Assembly: GCF_004210375.1 (NCBI RefSeq)
Contig: NC_134830.1
Location: forward strand, 61,375,576 to 61,439,575
From: Tachypleus tridentatus
Lineage: Eukaryota > Arthropoda > Merostomata > Xiphosura > Limulidae
Direction: 5' to 3'
Length of the DNA: 64,000 nucleotides
Shown: positions 44,335 through 56,208 of the stretch, in pieces
Numbering within the stretch: position 1 is the stretch's first letter
Layout of the letters: every line of letters starts with the position of its first letter
Translations under genes and position numbers: made by a program
Notes under the pieces: model-generated
Seen by the model: only the letters and a program-made list of their open reading frames with translations
What the model was told of the DNA's origin: nothing
The model's database searches: none

Positions 44335-45490
44335 GGTTTTAATTGTTGAATTTCTAGGGTTTCTACACTTTATTTATTTGAGCTTTTTTCTATTATGTAT
44401 ATTACGTATGTATATAGGGTGGTAAAAATATATCCTTCCTCTTACACAGCCAAAATCTAATGTTATAGACATTAACTATAATTTAGCTAAAATTAACAGT
44501 ATTTTATAAAATATAACTTGTACTTTTATGATACATAACAAAGAAGAAATCAAAAATAAGTTTGCACACAATAAATGTATTTTTGCACGTCTTTGTTCAA
44601 GTTAATATTTTTGTATAAAAAGACATTATGTATTTACAGCAAACAGTGCAAAATCGAACGCTTTATATACCACACAGGTTGTGTAACCTGTTTGATTAAT
44701 GATATTGGTGTCTTTGTATACAAAACACGTGTGCTCATATATGTTTGTTTTTTCTTGAATATTTTGCACCATACGTTGTTAACTTGCTTTATTACTGCTC
44801 CAAATAAAGCAGTTCTATCAGCCTGTACAGTGGACTTCGAATGGTTGTACTACCATGGTTAGTCGGAACACAGCGCAGACATATTTTGAGAGTACAGCAG
44901 CAAGTTCCGAAAGGCAGTAACGTCTTATCTCTTACCCGCCACGCAGACCAGGCGTGTATCACGGCTAACCTTGGGCCCAGCTGTCAGCAGAAAGTTTATT
45001 AAAGACTAGGTATGCCGCTTGGCGATTCTTGTTTGACTTGGCGACCATTAGCGACCATAGTGCCGCAGGCCAAGGGCTAGGGAAGGGCAAAACGGTTGGA
45101 ATGAGGCTTTAAACAAACATCAGAAGTCATGCTTGTTAGACGTGGTCTGGCAGAGAATTAAGACTATCTATCATCGACCCCTTCCCCCAGAAAATCCAGC
45201 TTGCTTTCGAGATAAGTAGGATGGCTTCCTTGAAACAACAAAATATACTAAGTCATAAAACGGAGACACAGAACACTATCATTATGAACACGTAACAAAT
45301 ACACGAAACTCGAGTACCACAAATATTTACGTCAGCAGCTAATCGATTTTATTACACAACTTTGTCAGACGTGTTGTAACTTGATGGACTTTTAATACAT
45401 TTATAATTTAAAATTTATTATCATTAGTGTTCGTTTTATTTAACGATTTAACATTCAAGATAAAAACACTACATAATTGTTAATCAAATC
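44335..45490. other. Intergenic sequence with a GC-rich island at about 44860-45240
   Basis: Most is AT-rich. The island (for example ACCCGCCACGCAGACCAGGC, GGCCAAGGGCTAGGGAAGGG and two GCGACCAT words) has no open frame and no match to the repeats in this window. It could be an enhancer or an unrecognised old repeat. Confidence 0.35.
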
Positions 45491-45499
45491 TTACTCTGT

Positions 45500-45610
45500 T
45501 TGTTTGTCTTAGAGAAAAACCACTTCCAGCTATATACCGTTTCCACCGCTGGAATCGAACACCGAATTTTAGCGTTGTACTTCCTTTAATTTACCGCTGT
45601 CCCTCCGAAG
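45500..45610 (-). mobile_element. SINE family B/C, diverged
   Basis: CCGCTGGAATCGAACACCG, AATTTTAGCGTTGTACTTCC and TTTACCGCTGTCCC are a tRNA-like head of the B/C type; tail unclear. Confidence 0.55.
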
Positions 45611-45682
45611 GACTTTAATTCTTCGAAGATTACCCGTGCTGACAACCTACTGAGTCTATTAATATTCTATTCAGTTATATGT

Positions 45683-45952
45683 GGGCCCGGCATGGCCAAG
45701 CGTGTTAAGGCGTTCGACTCGTAATCCGAGGGTCGCGGGTTCGAATCCCCGTCGCGCCAAACATGCTTGTCCTTTCAGCCGTGGGGGCGTTATAATGTAA
45801 TAATCAATCCCACTATTCGTTGGTAAAAGAGTAGCCCAAGAGTTGGCGGTGGGTGGTGATGACTATCTGCCTTCCCTCCAGTCTTACACTGCTAAAGTAG
45901 GGACGTCTAGTGCAGATAGCCCTCGAGTAGTTTTGCGCGAAATTCAAAACAA
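45683..45952 (+). mobile_element. SINE family A, near-consensus copy
   Basis: Begins GGGCCCGGCATGGCCAAGCG; box B GGGTTCGAATCCCC intact; ends AAATTCAAAACAAACAG. Flanking CAGTTATATGTG / CAGTTATGTG is a probable duplicated target. Confidence 0.95.
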
Positions 45953-45959
45953 ACAGTTA

Positions 45960-46290
45960 TGTGTAAAAATGTTTTTGTTGTGTTTGTATAGATTCAGCTA
46001 TTATTTATTCTTTCATACGTTTTCGTAATTTGTGCAAAACTAAAACGAGATTGTCCGCAGCTAGTTGTCCTTAATTCGGAAATGATACATTATAAAAAAA
46101 AAAACTCAACATGACCCTCCACCAAGTCTTATGATGTTTTTATTTGAGTCAGTTGTCACCGTTAGAGCGAACCACAGCAATAAAACATATGCTTTTCAGA
46201 CAACGAGTGACGAGCTTATTTATTTATAGTTTAAAACAATATTTAATAGTGTATAATTATCTAGCGTCACACAATAATTATATCTATATG
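45960..46290. other. Unassigned intergenic sequence
   Basis: No feature recognised. Confidence 0.45.
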
Positions 46291-46291
46291 T

Positions 46292-46558
46292 TTAGTTTGT
46301 TTTGAATTTCGAGCAAAGCTATGTGCGCTAGCCGTCCCTATTTCGCAATGTAAGACTAGAGGGAAGGTAGCTAGTCATCACAACCAACCGCCAACTCTTG
46401 GTCTACTCTTACCAGTTATGTGGACTGTGGAGCTGACCGTAACATTATGACGCCCCCACGGCTGAAAGCGCAAGCATGTTTGGCATGACAGGGATTCGAA
46501 CCCGCGACCCTCAGATTACGAGTCGAGCGCCTTAACCATCCGACCATGCCAGGCCTAC
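46292..46558 (-). mobile_element. SINE family A with target-site duplication
   Basis: ATCTATATGT flanks it at 46282-46291 and 46559-46568. A short stretch of the tail region (TACTCGAGGGC) is deleted. Confidence 0.9.
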
Positions 46559-46559
46559 A

Positions 46560-46990
46560 TCTATATGTGTAAATTTGGTGGTTGTAAGTAATGTGATAAT
46601 CCGTGAAAGTTATCTAAACTTGAAAATCCGTTTTTTATAATATTGTCGTTTTGTTTAGGTTTCGGTGACTAAGTAATTCTTTACCATCAGTGGCACGAGA
46701 TCAACAACTTCAGTTCAGTAATATATGCATCTTCTGTTCAAAACAATGTTAACCTTCATGCCAGCATTACAATAACGAATTTATTTATTTGCAAGGTATT
46801 ACTTTCATACATATCATTTTATAATTTAGATAAGTGTATTATTATTCACAAAACGATTACAAATAAAACAATAATGTTTGGAATGGTAAAATAAAGAAAA
46901 ACAACAGACCGACCATAGCTAAATTGAAATAAACCTCAATTTGACAAAATACGTGAAATCAACTTCCTCGTTACTATTGAATGTTTAATG
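46560..46990. other. Unassigned intergenic sequence
   Basis: No feature recognised. Confidence 0.45.
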
Positions 46991-46992
46991 GT

Positions 46993-47142
46993 AAACTCTT
47001 TTTACTAACGAATAATGGGATTGATCGTCCCATTATAACGCCTCCACGGCTGAAAGGGCGAACAAGTTTGTTGTGACGGGGATTCGAACCCGTGAATTTC
47101 GATTACGAGTCCAGTGCCTTAACCACCTGGCCATGCCAGGCC
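46993..47142 (-). mobile_element. SINE family A, 3' half missing
   Basis: AACTCTTTTTACTAACGAAT body to CCATGCCAGGCC head; the tail is absent. Confidence 0.85.
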
Positions 47143-47493
47143 TTTTTCTTAGCGAAACACAACTTGATCTCGTTGTTCATTGGCGCTGGAAACCATGAGA
47201 TTGTTAAACTTAAAGTAAATGATAGACATTTCTAGGAGAATTTACTCATATCCAAGGTGTTACATAGATGTGAGAACGATAGCAGTAATTAATGCTCCAG
47301 GGTGAAGACGTATATTAATGTGCCTCAAACAGCTACCAGTAACTCTAAATAAAGAATACAGTTTAAAATATTTAGTGGTTCAGGATTCCTCTGTTTGTGA
47401 TTTAATTTTCATTCAAACCAAAATATTTGTGTTTATTGTGAACATTTTTTTGCTTTCTTACTTATTTAATATATTAACCAACAAATGACGTGA

Positions 47494-47645
47494 AGGCCCA
47501 ACATGACCAGGTGATTAAGGCACTCGACTCGTAATGTGAATGTCGCGGGTTCGAATTCCCGTCGCACCAAAGTGCTCGCCCTTTCAGCCGTGGGGGCATA
47601 ATAATGTGACGTTCAATTCCAGTATTCGTTAGTAAAAGAGTAAGT
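47494..47645 (+). mobile_element. SINE family A, 3' half missing
   Basis: GGCCCAACATGACCAGGTGA head and body up to GTTAGTAAAAGAGTAAG. It lacks the tail needed for standard integration, so it was probably cut by a later deletion. Confidence 0.85.
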
Positions 47646-47649
47646 TACT

Positions 47650-48480
47650 GGCGCTGTCTTTTTTGTCGAGTCGACAAGACATAACTGGAATTAATTGATT
47701 CTATCCGGGAATAGATTTCCGAGCTACTAAGCAACTTAAACATATCCTTTGGGAAATCAAGAACACGATATTTTGAAAAGAAAATTTTATTTTTTTCTAT
47801 AAAAAGAAAGAACTAGCGCAGCAGAATGTTAAGAACAGCAACAGGGTCTACAACCGCACCCTAAGTCGGTCAAGACGAACATCCTTATCCAATATAAAAA
47901 AGTGATATTCATAAGAAAGGTGACCCAAACATTTGGAATTATAGCAGTTCCATTCTAACAGATACTTGTTAACTTCTCCAGTACAACTCTAATGGATTTC
48001 TATGCATTTGAATGTAGTCATGGGTGCTTACGTTCATGATATACGGTTGATTTTACCATTATTTATTGAATCATGTTACAATGAACACCGTGAGATCGAG
48101 CAACAGTGTAGAATAATGGTCATTAAGATGAACATGATCCTTAATGGATGAAAGCAGCTTTAAGGGCAACGCGTGACCTCAGACAAGATTTCTATAAAGT
48201 GCAATTAATGATTTTTACAACAACAACAAAATCTAACTATTGCTGCATCTAGAAAGATCGAGAAGTGTGCATCATAAAGTTTATAAAATAATATATACTT
48301 GATGTAATATAATTTTCATATACTTCATCAGTCAAGGGTCGTCGCGCCGAATGCAATTCTGGGGACATAGAAAAATTACGAAGCTCAGACATAAACACAA
48401 GGATAAAGGGCACTCAGTATTTTCAAGGGTGCTGTGGAATTACGGGGTGTCAAAGGAACGTTGATACCAATTATGTTCAC
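47650..48480. other. Unassigned intergenic sequence
   Basis: No feature recognised. Confidence 0.45.
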
Positions 48481-48481
48481 T

Positions 48482-49012
48482 CTTGGCCAGGGATTAGGGC
48501 GCTCGTCTATAATCTAAGGGTTGCGGGTTTGTATCCCCGTCACACCAAATATGCTCACCCTTTCAGCCGCGGAGACGTTATAAGGTTCGATCAATCCCAC
48601 TATGCATTAGTAAAAGAGTAGCCCAAGAGTTGGTGGTGGTTTGTGATAACCAGCTGCCTTTTTCTAGTCTTACACTGCTAAGTTTATTTGTTTGTTTTTG
48701 AATTTCGCAGAAAGCTGCACGAGAGCTATTTTCGCTAACTGTCCCTAATTTTGCAGTGTAAGACTAGATGGAAAGCAGCTAGTCATCGCCACCCACCGCC
48801 AACTCTTGGACTATTCTTTTACTAACGAATAGTGGGTTTGACTGTCACATTATAACGCCCCCACGGCTGAAAAGGTGAGCATGTTTGTGTGCGACGAGGA
48901 TTCGAACCCGCGACCCTCATATTACGAGTCGAACGACTTAACCCACCTGGCCATGCCGGGCCCACTGCTAAGTTAGGGACGGCTGGCGCAGACAGCCCTC
49001 GTGTAGCTGTTT
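48482..49012 (+). mobile_element. SINE family A, interrupted by another SINE
   Basis: Two halves, 48482-48684 and 48963-49012, form one copy: head GGCCAGGGATTAGGGCG-like, body to CACTGCTAAGTT, then after the insertion CACTGCTAAGTT again and GGGACGGCTGGCGCAGACAG with the GTGTAGCTGTTTT tail. Confidence 0.95.
48685..48962 (-). mobile_element. SINE family A inserted into another family A copy
   Basis: Full length from TTTGTTTGTTTTTGAATTTCG to CCATGCCGGGCCC. It is flanked by the 12-bp direct repeat CACTGCTAAGTT (48673-48684, 48963-48974), so the order of insertion is certain. Confidence 0.95.
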
Positions 49013-49019
49013 TGTTATT

Positions 49020-49365
49020 TACATAATTAAAAACTGTTGCATGTTATTACTTCAACATCCAAGTACTGTTTTGTTATTACATTAATAAAGAAAACTTGCA
49101 CATTACTTGCTACTTTAGAATCCAAGTACTATTTCGGTTTGAAACAATTGTTTTGGAGATTTGTAAGAGCTTATTGTTAATATTGCAGTATTTCGAATGA
49201 AGGTATTTTTATTAGATTAAGCTCTGGAGATCATATCAACTTATTTGATGCAAGAATAATGAGTTTTATTTTTTCTTGCGATTTTAATGTATACAATTTT
49301 AATTGCAAGCTATTGGAATAAACATCACTTGATTTATTATAAAATTAGCACCGTTACTATTTATA
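49020..49365. other. Unassigned intergenic sequence
   Basis: A diverged duplicate (CTGTT.TTATT.ACAT.AAT...AAGTACTGTTT at 49010-49080 and 49070-49140) is the only structure. Confidence 0.45.
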
Positions 49366-49371
49366 ATTAAG

Positions 49372-49472
49372 TACATACACAAGGAGCTATCTGTGCTTTG
49401 ACAATCCCGGATATTGAAATCCAATTTCTAGAATTGCAAATCGGAAGACACACCGCTGTGCCACTGTGGAAT
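49372..49472 (-). mobile_element. SINE family C, diverged
   Basis: GGAGCTATCTGTGCTTTGAC, a TCCCGGATATTGAAATCC box region, and CACACCGCTGTGCCACTG. Confidence 0.7.
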
Positions 49473-49562
49473 AAGTTAGTATTTCTGAAATATTTGCATA
49501 ATTAAACATATATGGTCAGATACTTAACACCTAAATTGTCTTATTAAGCTAAACAAAATTAA

Positions 49563-49825
49563 AGGCCCGGTATGGCCAGGTGGGTAAGGCACTCGATTTG
49601 TAATTCGAGGGCCCCGAGTTTAAATCCCCATCACACCAAACATGCTTACCCTTTCAGCCATGGTAACGTTATATTGTGACAGTCAATCCCACTGTTCGTT
49701 AGTAAAAGAGTTGGCAGTAGGTGGTGATGACTGCTTACTTTTCCTCTTGTCTTACACTGCTAAACTAGGGACGGCTAGCGCAGATAGCTCTCGTAGAGCT
49801 TTGCGCGAAATTTAAAACAAACCCA
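49563..49825 (+). mobile_element. SINE family A, nearly full length
   Basis: GGCCCGGTATGGCCAGGTGG head, box B changed to GAGTTTAAATCCCC, internal loss of AGCCCAAG, tail GCGCGAAATTTAAAACAAAC. Confidence 0.9.
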
Positions 49826-49829
49826 AAAT

Positions 49830-50300
49830 AAAAAGTAAGAGAACTAGAGAAATCTAAACTTCTTTCATAGTATTTAAGATGCAGCTTAACTAACACGCAA
49901 ATTTTAGTAAATTCAGAATAAAGATTTTGTTGAAAACGAGAATTTTTATTCTTTCAATTACATTTATTATTGTTGAAAATCAGTTGCAATTGTTGTACCT
50001 TTGGTTTTCGTTTTGGTACTGAATACCGTATAAAAATATACCAATTAGCTGAAAACGTTAATGTTTCCATTTAGGTTCACGAGGTCATAAACAGACAGAT
50101 AATTGTATTACGGCACACTTATGTCCCTTCATGTAAACTACACCAAGTAGCTTTATTGTCGTATTTAATAAAAATATATATTTTTTGTAGATAATAAAAA
50201 ACCGTATAATAATATAACGTAAGATAAAAGTTGAATCGAAGTGCATATTGATTTTTTAGTTTCGTGCTGTGAATGAAGTATATGAAGTATAAGAATTAGC
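49830..50300. other. Unassigned intergenic sequence
   Basis: No feature recognised. Confidence 0.45.
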
Positions 50301-50393
50301 AAAGAAAGAGAAGAAACAGTCGCAGCATCAACATGTTATACTTGTGATCAACAGGGACATTTCTTAACATGTTGCCACCAAATTGTTTGATTT
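50301..50393 (+). pseudogene. Possible retroelement gag zinc-knuckle remnant
   Basis: An open stretch reads KEREETVAAS, then CYTCDQQGHFLTCC, a CX2CX4HX4C knuckle as in gag nucleocapsids of LTR retroelements, and stops 5 codons later. Only about 30 codons are open and nothing else of an element is visible nearby, so chance is possible. Confidence 0.3.
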
Positions 50394-50399
50394 CTTAAT

Positions 50400-50815
50400 A
50401 TCGTTAGATTTAGACTTAGCCAAGATTGTAGCTGTGACATCTAATTTTAAGAGTAGCCGCATACGTAGTGGATGACACAGTCTAAAGTCACACACAGTCA
50501 ACAGTCTAAGTTATGGACAGCAATTCCTGAACATTAGAGCCTTTCACCTGTCCAAATTGTCCCATGTGTCACGTAAGGTGTTAGAGATTCACTGGACTCA
50601 CCAATACAATTCTCTGAGAGTTAACACAGTAATTGTACCCTGAACTAAGCAAACTATACATTGTTCTTATAACCAACGAAATATACAATTAACAATGTAA
50701 AAATAATATTCGAGCATACACTTGTAAACAGAGGTGCAAAGGTGAAGGTAAATTTATAAATAATTAATAATTTTATTATGTGAATGTGATCATAAAAATC
50801 GCAAACACATATTGA
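50400..50815. other. Unassigned intergenic sequence
   Basis: No feature recognised. Confidence 0.45.
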
Positions 50816-50817
50816 TT

Positions 50818-51062
50818 GTTTGTTTTTCGAATTTTGCACAAAGCTATACGAGGGCTATATGCGCTGACCGTCCCTAATTTAGCAGTGTAAAACTAGAGGG
50901 AAGGCAGCTAGTCATCACCACCCACCACCAACTCTTGGACTATTCGTTTACCAACGAATAGTGGGATTGACTGTCCCATTATAACGTCCCTACGGCTGAA
51001 AGGGTAAACATGTTTGGTGTGATGGGTATTCGAACCCGCGACCCTCATATTACAAGTCGAAC
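50818..51062 (-). mobile_element. SINE family A, 5' end of head missing
   Basis: Tail TTTTTCGAATTTTGCACAAA through box B TATTCGAACCCGCGACC; stops at CAAGTCGAACAAG within the tRNA-like part. Confidence 0.9.
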
Positions 51063-51121
51063 AAGCACATACGTTAGTGATTCAAACTATGACAGCTTGA
51101 TTTATTTTCTCATAGCTGTTG

Positions 51122-51252
51122 GTGTTTTTTGTTGTTTTGAATTAAGCACAAAGCTACACAATGGGCTATCTGTGCTCTGTCCACCACGGGTATCGAAACC
51201 CGGTTTTTAGCGTTGTAAGTCCGCAGACATACCGCTGAGTCACTGGAGGGGG
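51122..51252 (-). mobile_element. SINE family C, near-consensus copy
   Basis: TTGTTTTGAATTAAGCACAA, CAATGGGCTATCTGTGCTCT, GGTATCGAAACCCGG (box B, reverse) and CATACCGCTGAGTCACTGG. Confidence 0.9.
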
Positions 51253-51259
51253 ACTTTCT

Positions 51260-52265
51260 CATAGCAACAACGTGGTTAAATCTTCTAAAATTTCTAGCTT
51301 TAAAGTGATTAGTTTTCATTTTTTCTCCATTAAATTATTTTGAACTGTCTTTATTTCGGAAGTAGGATACTTAATTTTTTATTCCTAATACATATTTAAG
51401 CGCAAAGCAGTACAATGTGATGTTTCTGTTGTGTCTTCAACATTAAACATTGGGTATCCAGTGACGTAAACGTAAGAATCCTATTTACATAATCCCTTTA
51501 GTTCACTTAATCTCTCTAGACTTTTAGATTTTAAGAATCGGTTACGTGAAGTGGTTTTAATTATTGACCAATTCACAATCAGGACGTATAGCGGTATAAA
51601 CATATAAGACACACGAAAACATATCTGAAAAAGTATTCGTTCAATAACGAGTAATACCTTGAATATCTGATAACTTGTTTTTTGTTTCCGTATGCTAAAA
51701 GTGGTCTAAAGGTAGGTGAACTTTTCACAGTGTTTGACTTTGAAAACTTGTGTGTGAAATTGAAGACAAGTTGCCTTTAAGAAAGTCATTTTAATTGTGC
51801 GTCAAGAATGAGATAAATTGCGCCAGTAAACTTAAATGGATCACGTGGTGACCGTTAGCAATAATAACGCTTATAAAAGAAAAATAAGTTATCGTACAAA
51901 ATAGAAAAATGCTCAATAATTTTATTTCGTTCCTACAGTATCAGGTTAATATTATTACAATAAGAAGAATGGGAAATATATATTAATGTCCACGTGTCTT
52001 CACATATTTGCCATTAACGTTTATATTCGGTTTCAGGTTTTACTGACATATACCAAACTTTAACGTCACATGCGTGGAAGATGAAGATATTTTAGTTTAT
52101 ATTTCTACAAATAATCCACGTTTTTGGAATAAACTTAATAATGAGAAAGCTAAAGCATATTCGGTAAACATCTTTGACATATTTAACAAATACGCTTTTA
52201 GTGATAAAACTGGGTGACTTTATTGAAATAAACACCAGTTTGAATAACGTACAGAGACCCGACAC
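51260..52265. other. Unassigned intergenic sequence
   Basis: About 1 kb without recognisable exon or repeat. Confidence 0.45.
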
Positions 52266-52270
52266 AAGTT

Positions 52271-52552
52271 CGTTTGTTTTTTGTTTTTAAAATTTCACGC
52301 AAAGCTACACGAGGGCTATCTGCGCTAGCCGTTCTTAATTTAGCAGTTTAAGACTAGAGAGAAGAAAGCTAGTCATCACCACCTACTACCAACTCTTGGA
52401 CTACTCTTTTACCAACGGATAGTGGGAGTGACCGTACATTATAACGCCCCTACGGCTGAAATGGCGAACATGTTTGGTGTGATGGAGATTTGAATCCGCG
52501 ATCCTCAGATTACGAGTCGAGTGCTTTAACCACCTGGCCATGCCAGACCCCC
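52271..52552 (-). mobile_element. SINE family A, full length
   Basis: TTTGTTTTTAAAATTTCACG tail to CCATGCCAGACCC head. Flanking CCCGACACAAGT / CCCGATACAAGT (52258 and 52551) is a probable 12-bp target duplication with one change. Confidence 0.9.
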
Positions 52553-52559
52553 GATACAA

Positions 52560-54470
52560 GTAAATAGACATTCAAGTCAGAAAACAACAACAACAAACAG
52601 TTTATTTTTGAAATTGTCAAAAATGATTGGCTGCTGCTGTTTTAGGTAGTATCGATCTGTGAAGTTGTATTTACGCTGTTATTAAGTGTGTCGCAGACTA
52701 AAATGTCCATGAATAAGTTAAAATGCAGCTTTTTCAGTGTAATCTGATACTTCAGACAATAACTTGTTTACCAGGAAAAAATGACAGACAATAAGTTTTT
52801 AGTGATAAAACAAGACCTCGTGATTCTGTGAGTCAGAACTAAAGTGGCAATCTGTCAATGTTTGACAAGTGACGAATTCACTTTTTTTTTACTGTAAGTT
52901 CAATAAACTTGTAATTCTATTTGTTTTTACTTTCTTGTACGAAATAATAAACACGAATATAATTTATTTTGTTTATAACTTGTTCATAAATTCGTACATA
53001 ATTTTTCATTTGTACGAATGGACTATATTATTCGCGAAACAAGATTTCTTCCCCTCCTTCCCAGACCATTAAGGATGACGTCATTTTTAGCCGAACATAA
53101 GACCAATATTATGATACTGGTGGCGCCAATACCGTCGTCACGCTGGCAACGTTGAAAAGCTCTAAACTCATTATTGTCGCCACTGGCAATTTACATACAA
53201 TTGTCTACTGTTTATCATAGGCTGATATAGCTGGTCGCACGGGAAAATTGCTTGCAAGTTTCTGCAGTTAATCATAAAAAAATGTCTGCTCTGATCAGCC
53301 CCTGGTGGTGCATCAGAGTTCCTACCGCTCTCAGATTAATTGCTATAGTCAGTTTCTTATAACGTAACAGTGAAGAAAAACACAAAAATAAGCACATGAT
53401 TTCTCTGGACCTACTGGAGCTGTTCAAGCTTAGAATCAAATTAGAGAAAGAGATATATCTGTTTATGGAAATTAAGAGTGACCAGTACGTTTCTATACAT
53501 CGGAAAGATATTTGTAAAAACAGTAAAGTTAAATACTTAACTTTATTAAAAATGCATTGTTATGAAAAGAACAAGACAAGGTTCTATATAAAATGTCATT
53601 TAGAGAAGCACACAAGTATAAAACTGGTTATCAGTCTAGTAAACTGCTTAAACACATGAAGAGAACTGATTAGCAACTACATCAACTGTTTAACTGCGTA
53701 AACACTCTTTAGAGAACTGATTAGCACTTTAGTAAACGTTTAATAAATGATATACGTCTTCTAATATACTTATCACAACAAGAGAAATAGTTTAAACTCA
53801 TTTAAACGGGTACATTTAATAGATTTTTAAAAATATCAGCTCGCTGTTAACAGATGTCAATAAGTGAAGCAATAAGCACACCTCTGAAGTGCAAACTGTG
53901 CGACTTTTGAGAGTTTAGGTTTGTTCTGTATACATTTTATTTTAGAATAACTATTTTATGTGCAAAACTATAAATTACTCTGGAAAAAAAAAGTTTCATC
54001 CTTGGATATTGGGGGAACTGAAGAATAGAACACGTGCTTTTTAAATTACAGTATTACATAAATATTTTTTTCCCCAGTTCATACTACCGAAGCCTCCAGT
54101 AACATATTCGACTTATTTGAACATTCTTATAAACTAAGTAATTGTTTTGTAATTATTAAAACAAAATAGTAATTTATTTGTTGACACCTATTCCTGTTTA
54201 TCGTGAGACGAATGCATCTCTAATACGCAAGTGAAACAGACGAAATCAAGACTTACATTTGTGTCTTCTAGGATGCAAGTAACATAGCAGTTACAATCGT
54301 ACTTCTTGGTGAAAGAACGTACACGAATTACATTTACTTTCCGACCAGAGAAAGTTATTTATTTGAAGTAAAGCTACAAATCAACCAGATGATTAATAAA
54401 GTTAAATAAATATACTCTTTTTACCTTCCTATTCTTAACTTACACAACGCATTGTTTCATCAGCTGGGTT
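52560..54470. other. Gene-poor sequence with a CRE-containing GC patch
   Basis: Around 53040-53200 a locally GC-richer patch holds TGACGTCA (CREB/ATF palindrome, near 53076) and GGTGGCGCCAATACC. An unrecognised 87-codon frame follows at 53396-53659, and a short two-unit repeat (AGAGAACTGATTAGCA) at 53658-53730. I could not tie these to a gene. Confidence 0.35.
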
Positions 54471-54477
54471 TGTTTCA

Positions 54478-54575
54478 TGTTAACCACAATAACTATATAA
54501 CGGGCTATCTGTGCTCTAACCACCAGGGTTCTATCATTTCTAAGTCCATAGACGTGCCGCTGTGCCACTTGGAGG
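54478..54575 (-). mobile_element. SINE family C, diverged
   Basis: AACGGGCTATCTGTGCTCT, ACCACCAGGGTTC, CATAGACGTGCCGCTGTGCC. Confidence 0.7.
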
Positions 54576-54579
54576 ACCA

Positions 54580-55295
54580 TCAGGTGGGTATGTTTAAAAT
54601 AATTTAGAAACAATTCTTTTCATGTCGACTATGACTTAATGAATTAAAAATAACAACATTCAGAGTCATTTAGCCTCTATAATTCAGTTTTGATTCACAG
54701 CTCTATTCTTGGTTTATTTGTTAATGTTATTCATTTTTGAAATGAATGACATGTTGAGAAGGGAAAGTATTAATAATGTATTAATGAAAGAAAAATATTT
54801 TATCCGTCTCACCATTTTAAAATTTAAATAACAGAGTTCGCGCAGTCAGTTATGACGTAAATGTTCCCAAATTTATACTTGTGAATGTAACTAGTACAAC
54901 TTCTGCCGGATCCATCCGAGATCCTTAACCAGGTTTAGACTTTAAAAAAAAAAAAAGATCTGAAGGCAGAAACTCTATACTGAATCAATTGCATTGTCAA
55001 TTTACGTTTAGCTGACGTGGTCAACGACATAAATTCCTTCCAGCTCTATACCAAATGTTTGCCTTAATAACTTGTGAATTGTTATTTTCCAAAACTCAAA
55101 ATCCACCCTCATTCGTCATCAGGGATTTGGTCCCTTGTTGCTTAAAAATTAATTAATCGCTACTTAATCACAATATTTTACTCAATTCAGATAAATTTCA
55201 CCTGGTGAGCGTAACAAGAACGATTTATAGTGATAATACGTTTCTGATTTATAAATAAGATGTATTATAGAAGAAATACTTCGATGATTTTGTTA
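54580..55295. other. Unassigned intergenic sequence
   Basis: No feature recognised. Confidence 0.45.
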
Positions 55296-55302
55296 CTGCT
55301 TT

Positions 55303-55432
55303 CGCCCCCCGCTAGTACAGCGGTAAGTTTACGGATTTACAATGCTAAAATTAGGGGTTCGATTCCCATTGGTGGGCTCAGCAAACAGTCCAATGTGGCT
55401 TTGCTCAAAGAAAACACACACACACTGCTTTC
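55303..55432 (+). mobile_element. SINE family B, near-consensus copy
   Basis: GCCCCCCGCTAGTACAGCGG head, GGGGTTCGATTCCC box B, CAGCAAACAGTCCAATGTGG, AAAGAAAACACACAC tail. Confidence 0.9.
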
Positions 55433-55451
55433 GATATGTGATGCCCCTTCT

Positions 55452-55540
55452 TTAGAACTTATTTTTCCACGAGGTGGCTCTGCGATAGATTTGAAGCTTT
55501 ATAACGCTAAAATTTTGGGTTCATATCACGTATTGCCACA
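55452..55540 (+). mobile_element. SINE family C, head only, diverged
   Basis: GAGGTGGCTCTGCGATAGAT, AACGCTAAAATTTTGGGTTC, CACGTATTGCCACAGC. Confidence 0.5.
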
Positions 55541-55544
55541 GCAC

Positions 55545-56020
55545 AACAATAAGTGCATAAATATATTCGTAATAATTCACGCTGAATGAAGCTTATATAC
55601 ATGTTTATATAGAATATTTCCCAAAACCATCTACTAGAAGAGATAGCCTTTCATAGGTATTGGATACATAATCTAATGGAAATTATTTCATTTGTCTTTA
55701 AATACGTGTACTTTAATCAAACTAATTACAAGTTTTAATTAGATTATCCTCTTTTCTAACCTTCTTATTGATTGGCTAGTTCTTTTACTTCTTGTTGAAA
55801 GTGCTTTCAAAAGAAGAATAAAAAAAGTCACGTGATACAAGGAAAAAATCCTCCCCCATTTAGGAATTAAAAGAAGAAATTCAATTCCCCGAATTACCAC
55901 ATAACATTTGAAGTAACAATAATTTGTAGATTTTGAGAGAATTTGTACCAAATCCTCGAGATATTCAAACGTATTGGCAATAAAGTAACAACGACCTCTT
56001 TCCAAATAATAAGAACTTTT
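55545..56020. other. Unassigned sequence
   Basis: An 88-codon minus-strand frame at 55739-56005 has no recognisable family and no conserved motif. Confidence 0.4.
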
Positions 56021-56025
56021 TACTT

Positions 56026-56208
56026 TTCGTAATCCCAGGGTCGCAGGTTCGAATCCCTGTTACACCATACATGCTCGTCCTTTCAGCCGTGGGGACATTA
56101 TAATGTGACGGTCAATCCCACAATTCGTTGGTAAAAAAGTAGCCTAAGAGTTGGCGGTGGGTGGTGATGACTAACTGCCTTCCCTCTAGTCTTACACTGC
56201 TAATTTAG
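56026..56208 (+). mobile_element. SINE family A, first member of an inverted pair
   Basis: Starts inside the head at CGTAATCCCAGGGTCGCAGG and runs to CACTGCTAATTTAGGGA, where it is joined directly to an opposite-strand copy. Confidence 0.85.

Noticed and set aside
45686-45760. Possible genuine tRNA-Thr gene
   Set aside because: The acceptor arms do not pair well and the sequence continues into the common SINE body; the same head recurs across the window.
53282-53360. Start codon followed by a hydrophobic stretch (MSALISPWW...) that might be a signal-peptide exon
   Set aside because: No convincing donor follows (only GTCAGT in a poor context) and the frame ends in a stop after 28 codons.
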